Program-made: the position numbers and the translations under genes
Assembly (NCBI GenBank): GCA_947627995.1
Contig: CANQYE010000012.1
Span: 1 to 33,395, forward strand
Direction: 5' to 3'
DNA: 33,395 nt
Source: an uncultured Bacilli bacterium
GTDB lineage: Bacteria > Bacillota_I > Bacilli_A > RF39 > UBA660
Shown here: positions 32,240 to 33,395 of the stretch, piece by piece
How the letters are laid out: each line of letters starts with the position of its first letter
How positions within the stretch are numbered: position 1 is the first letter of the stretch
The notes under the pieces: model-generated
What the model was told of the DNA's origin: nothing
Databases searched by the model: none
What the model saw: only the letters and a program-made list of their open reading frames with translations

Positions 32240-33277
32240 ATGAGTAAAAAAAGGATGGTAGCATTAATAATAATAGGAATAATGATAGTAGTGCTAACAA
32301 TAGGGGGAACATATGCATACTTTAGTGCAGTAGTAAAAGGGAATGCAGAGAATAAAAATGCAGAAGTAAGCACAGGAACATTATCATTAAGTTTTGCAGA
32401 TAAAACAGGGAATATAAATATTGATAATATGCAACCTGGAACTTGGTGGGAAAAAAGAGTAATAGTAAAAAATACTGGTACCATACCTGTAAATTTTGAT
32501 CTACTTTTTTTAAAATTAAATAATCAAATAGAAAATGGTGAATTAAGAATTTCTATATATTGTACAAAAGGTGTTGAATTAGAAAATAATGACTATAGCT
32601 ATAAAAATTTAAATGATAAAAAATATTTTTGTAATAATTTTTCTTCAACTTATGTTTTAAATGAAAGATCTATTCCTAAACAAGATGGAGAAAATATAAA
32701 ACTTGTTAATAATATAAATATAAATCCACAAGATACTTATACTTTTTATATAAATTTTTTATTTAAGGAAACAAAAGAAAATCAAGATTATAATCAAGGA
32801 AAAGTATTTAATGGAAATATTGGAATAAAAGAAAGTGGAACATATGAAATAAATTACTTTAATGAAGTAATAGATGGAAATATAACAATAACAAATAACA
32901 AAAATGATATAATATCGAAAAATTTGTTATTATACAATTTAATGAAACCAAACACTAGATATAGATTATCGTGTGAAATTGAAGCGACAGATGCATTATT
33001 TAATACTCATAGTACGTCAGCAAATGCTTTTTCAAGATATGGTTGTTATGTCCATACAATAGCAAATCATAATGATTATTGGTATGGGGATTCTGTGAAA
33101 TATTTAAATAGTAATAATACATCTGCTAATAGAAATGCTTCTAAACAAAGATTATATTCAGAGTTTACAACTAATGAATATGAAATAAGTCAATCAACAG
33201 TTATTATGCAAATTATCGTTGATGGAATAAATGAAAATGTAAAAGTAGGCAATGTAATTTTAGAAGAAATTGATTAA
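32240..33277 (+). CDS. Secreted modular surface protein: SipW/TasA-like N-terminal domain and jelly-roll C-terminal domain
   Basis: 345 residues. A signal peptide (MSKKRMVALI, hydrophobic to ~21) ends in GGTYAYFSA (22-30), the site typical of proteins cut by the SipW-type signal peptidase. Residues ~31-200 fit a TasA/camelysin-like beta-sandwich: AEVSTGTLSLSF (41-52), then MQPGTWWEKRVIVKNTGTIP (64-83). TasA homologues form extracellular fibres or matrix. The second half (~200-345) resembles a carbohydrate-binding or tail-type jelly roll: MKPNTRYRLSCEIEAT and a closing IIVDGINENVKVGNVILEE. No sortase motif or C-terminal anchor is present. It follows the operon terminator, has its own promoter, and a near-copy of its head begins 1,125 bp later. 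No sipW gene is in the window. Confidence 0.8.
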   Translation: MSKKRMVALIIIGIMIVVLTIGGTYAYFSAVVKGNAENKNAEVSTGTLSLSFADKTGNINIDNMQPGTWWEKRVIVKNTGTIPVNFDLLFLKLNNQIENGELRISIYCTKGVELENNDYSYKNLNDKKYFCNNFSSTYVLNERSIPKQDGENIKLVNNININPQDTYTFYINFLFKETKENQDYNQGKVFNGNIGIKESGTYEINYFNEVIDGNITITNNKNDIISKNLLLYNLMKPNTRYRLSCEIEATDALFNTHSTSANAFSRYGCYVHTIANHNDYWYGDSVKYLNSNNTSANRNASKQRLYSEFTTNEYEISQSTVIMQIIVDGINENVKVGNVILEEID

Positions 33278-33294
33278 AATTATATAATCTTAAA

Positions 33295-33306
33295 TTTATT
33301 CACAAC
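33295..33306 (+). repeat. 12-bp motif shared by the 3' flanks of both surface genes
   Basis: TTTATTCACAAC occurs here, 17 bases after the stop of the surface gene and directly before the second 89-bp repeat, and also at 609-620, four bases after the stop of the LamG-like gene. It may mark a cassette boundary; two copies are too few to be sure. Confidence 0.45.
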
Positions 33307-33309
33307 TTC

Positions 33310-33339
33310 TTGACCGAGGAGGGAATAATTTTATATAAT
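33310..33339 (+). promoter_or_regulatory. Promoter of surface gene 2
   Basis: Identical in all bases to the promoter at 32185: TTGACC, 18-base spacer, TATAAT. A 13-base copy of its TTATATAATCTTA portion also lies 51 bases upstream at 33280-33292. Confidence 0.75.
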
Positions 33340-33364
33340 CTTACTAGAAAGTAAGGTTTTTAAA

Positions 33365-33395
33365 ATGGGTAAAAAAAGGATGGTAGCATTAATAA
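33365..33395 (+). CDS. Start of a second SipW/TasA-like surface protein, 3' end outside window
   Basis: Only the first ten codons are visible: MGKKRMVALI, equal to the first gene except Gly for Ser at position 2. The promoter and leader are also equal. This shows a second member of the same secreted family in tandem; what follows the signal peptide cannot be seen. Confidence 0.8.
   Translation, partial: MGKKRMVALI

Larger units (their letters stand above)
32182..32270 (+). repeat. 89-bp direct repeat, copy 1 (promoter, leader and first 10 codons)
   Basis: Matches 33307-33395 at a distance of 1,125 bp with one mismatch (A at 32243, G at 33368), changing codon 2 from Ser to Gly. The repeat may continue beyond the window edge on the second copy. 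It spans a promoter, an inverted repeat, and the start of a secreted protein. Confidence 0.95.
33307..33395 (+). repeat. 89-bp direct repeat, copy 2, cut by the window edge
   Basis: Differs from copy 1 at one base. It contains TTGACC (33310-33315), TATAAT (33334-33339), the inverted repeat (core 33340-33355) and the first 10 codons of a second surface gene. It runs to the last base of the window, so its true length is unknown. Confidence 0.95.

Noticed and set aside
32182-33395. CRISPR-like repeat
   Set aside because: Only two copies, 1,125 bp apart, and they contain a promoter and coding start; no spacers of regular size.

Overview
The window is a very AT-rich, tightly packed stretch of a chromosome from a low-GC Firmicute, most like an uncultured gut member of Bacilli (RF39, Erysipelotrichia-like or another Mollicutes-related group). 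Three things point there. Gene order matches Bacilli: rlmN-stp-prkC-rsgA-rpe with rpmB on the opposite strand, a complete S10-spc-alpha ribosomal operon with secY-adk-map-infA, and both DnaE and PolC. TGA is used as a normal stop (rlmN, prkC, rsgA), so this is not a Mycoplasma with genetic code 4. A PASTA-domain kinase and a VanY-type D,D-carboxypeptidase imply a peptidoglycan wall.

Layout. 1-604: 3' part of a secreted LamG-like surface protein. 744-1044: HU with its terminator. About 1060-6045: a translationally coupled operon rlmN-stp-prkC-rsgA-rpe (rRNA methylation, Ser/Thr phospho-signalling from the cell wall, ribosome assembly, pentose phosphate pathway). It meets rpmB (L28) head-on at a palindromic terminator. 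About 6300-9961: dnaE and the VanY-like peptidase. About 10005-15130: polC and pduL. 15156-16115: dusB. 16140-18112: three small genes of unknown function; two have consensus promoters and two end in strong terminators. About 18154-32175: a structured leader, then 28 genes in the S10-spc-alpha order, ending at one terminator after rplQ. 32182-33395: a SipW/TasA-like secreted protein, then the start of a second copy with the same promoter, leader and signal peptide.

How the genes work together. Most of the window is housekeeping: replication (two Pol III alpha subunits), translation (21 ribosomal proteins in the large operon plus L28, IF-1, RlmN, DusB and RsgA), secretion (SecY), N-terminal methionine removal, adenylate balance and wall sensing. 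The accessory part is at the two ends, where secreted modular proteins flank the housekeeping block. At the right end, 89 bp containing a promoter, an inverted repeat and the first 10 codons recur 1,125 bp apart with one mismatch, while the downstream coding region is not repeated within the window. This looks like an array of surface-protein cassettes with a shared expression and secretion head and differing adhesive tails, and it is the most promising unexplained feature here. A second pattern is that many terminators use the stop codon and last codons of the gene as part of the hairpin; at rpe/rpmB one palindrome gives both converging proteins the same C-terminal residues.

No tRNA, rRNA, CRISPR array, insertion sequence or replication origin was recognised. 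No gene-free stretch exceeds 300 bases; the longest (14893-15155, 263 bases) is described as a feature.
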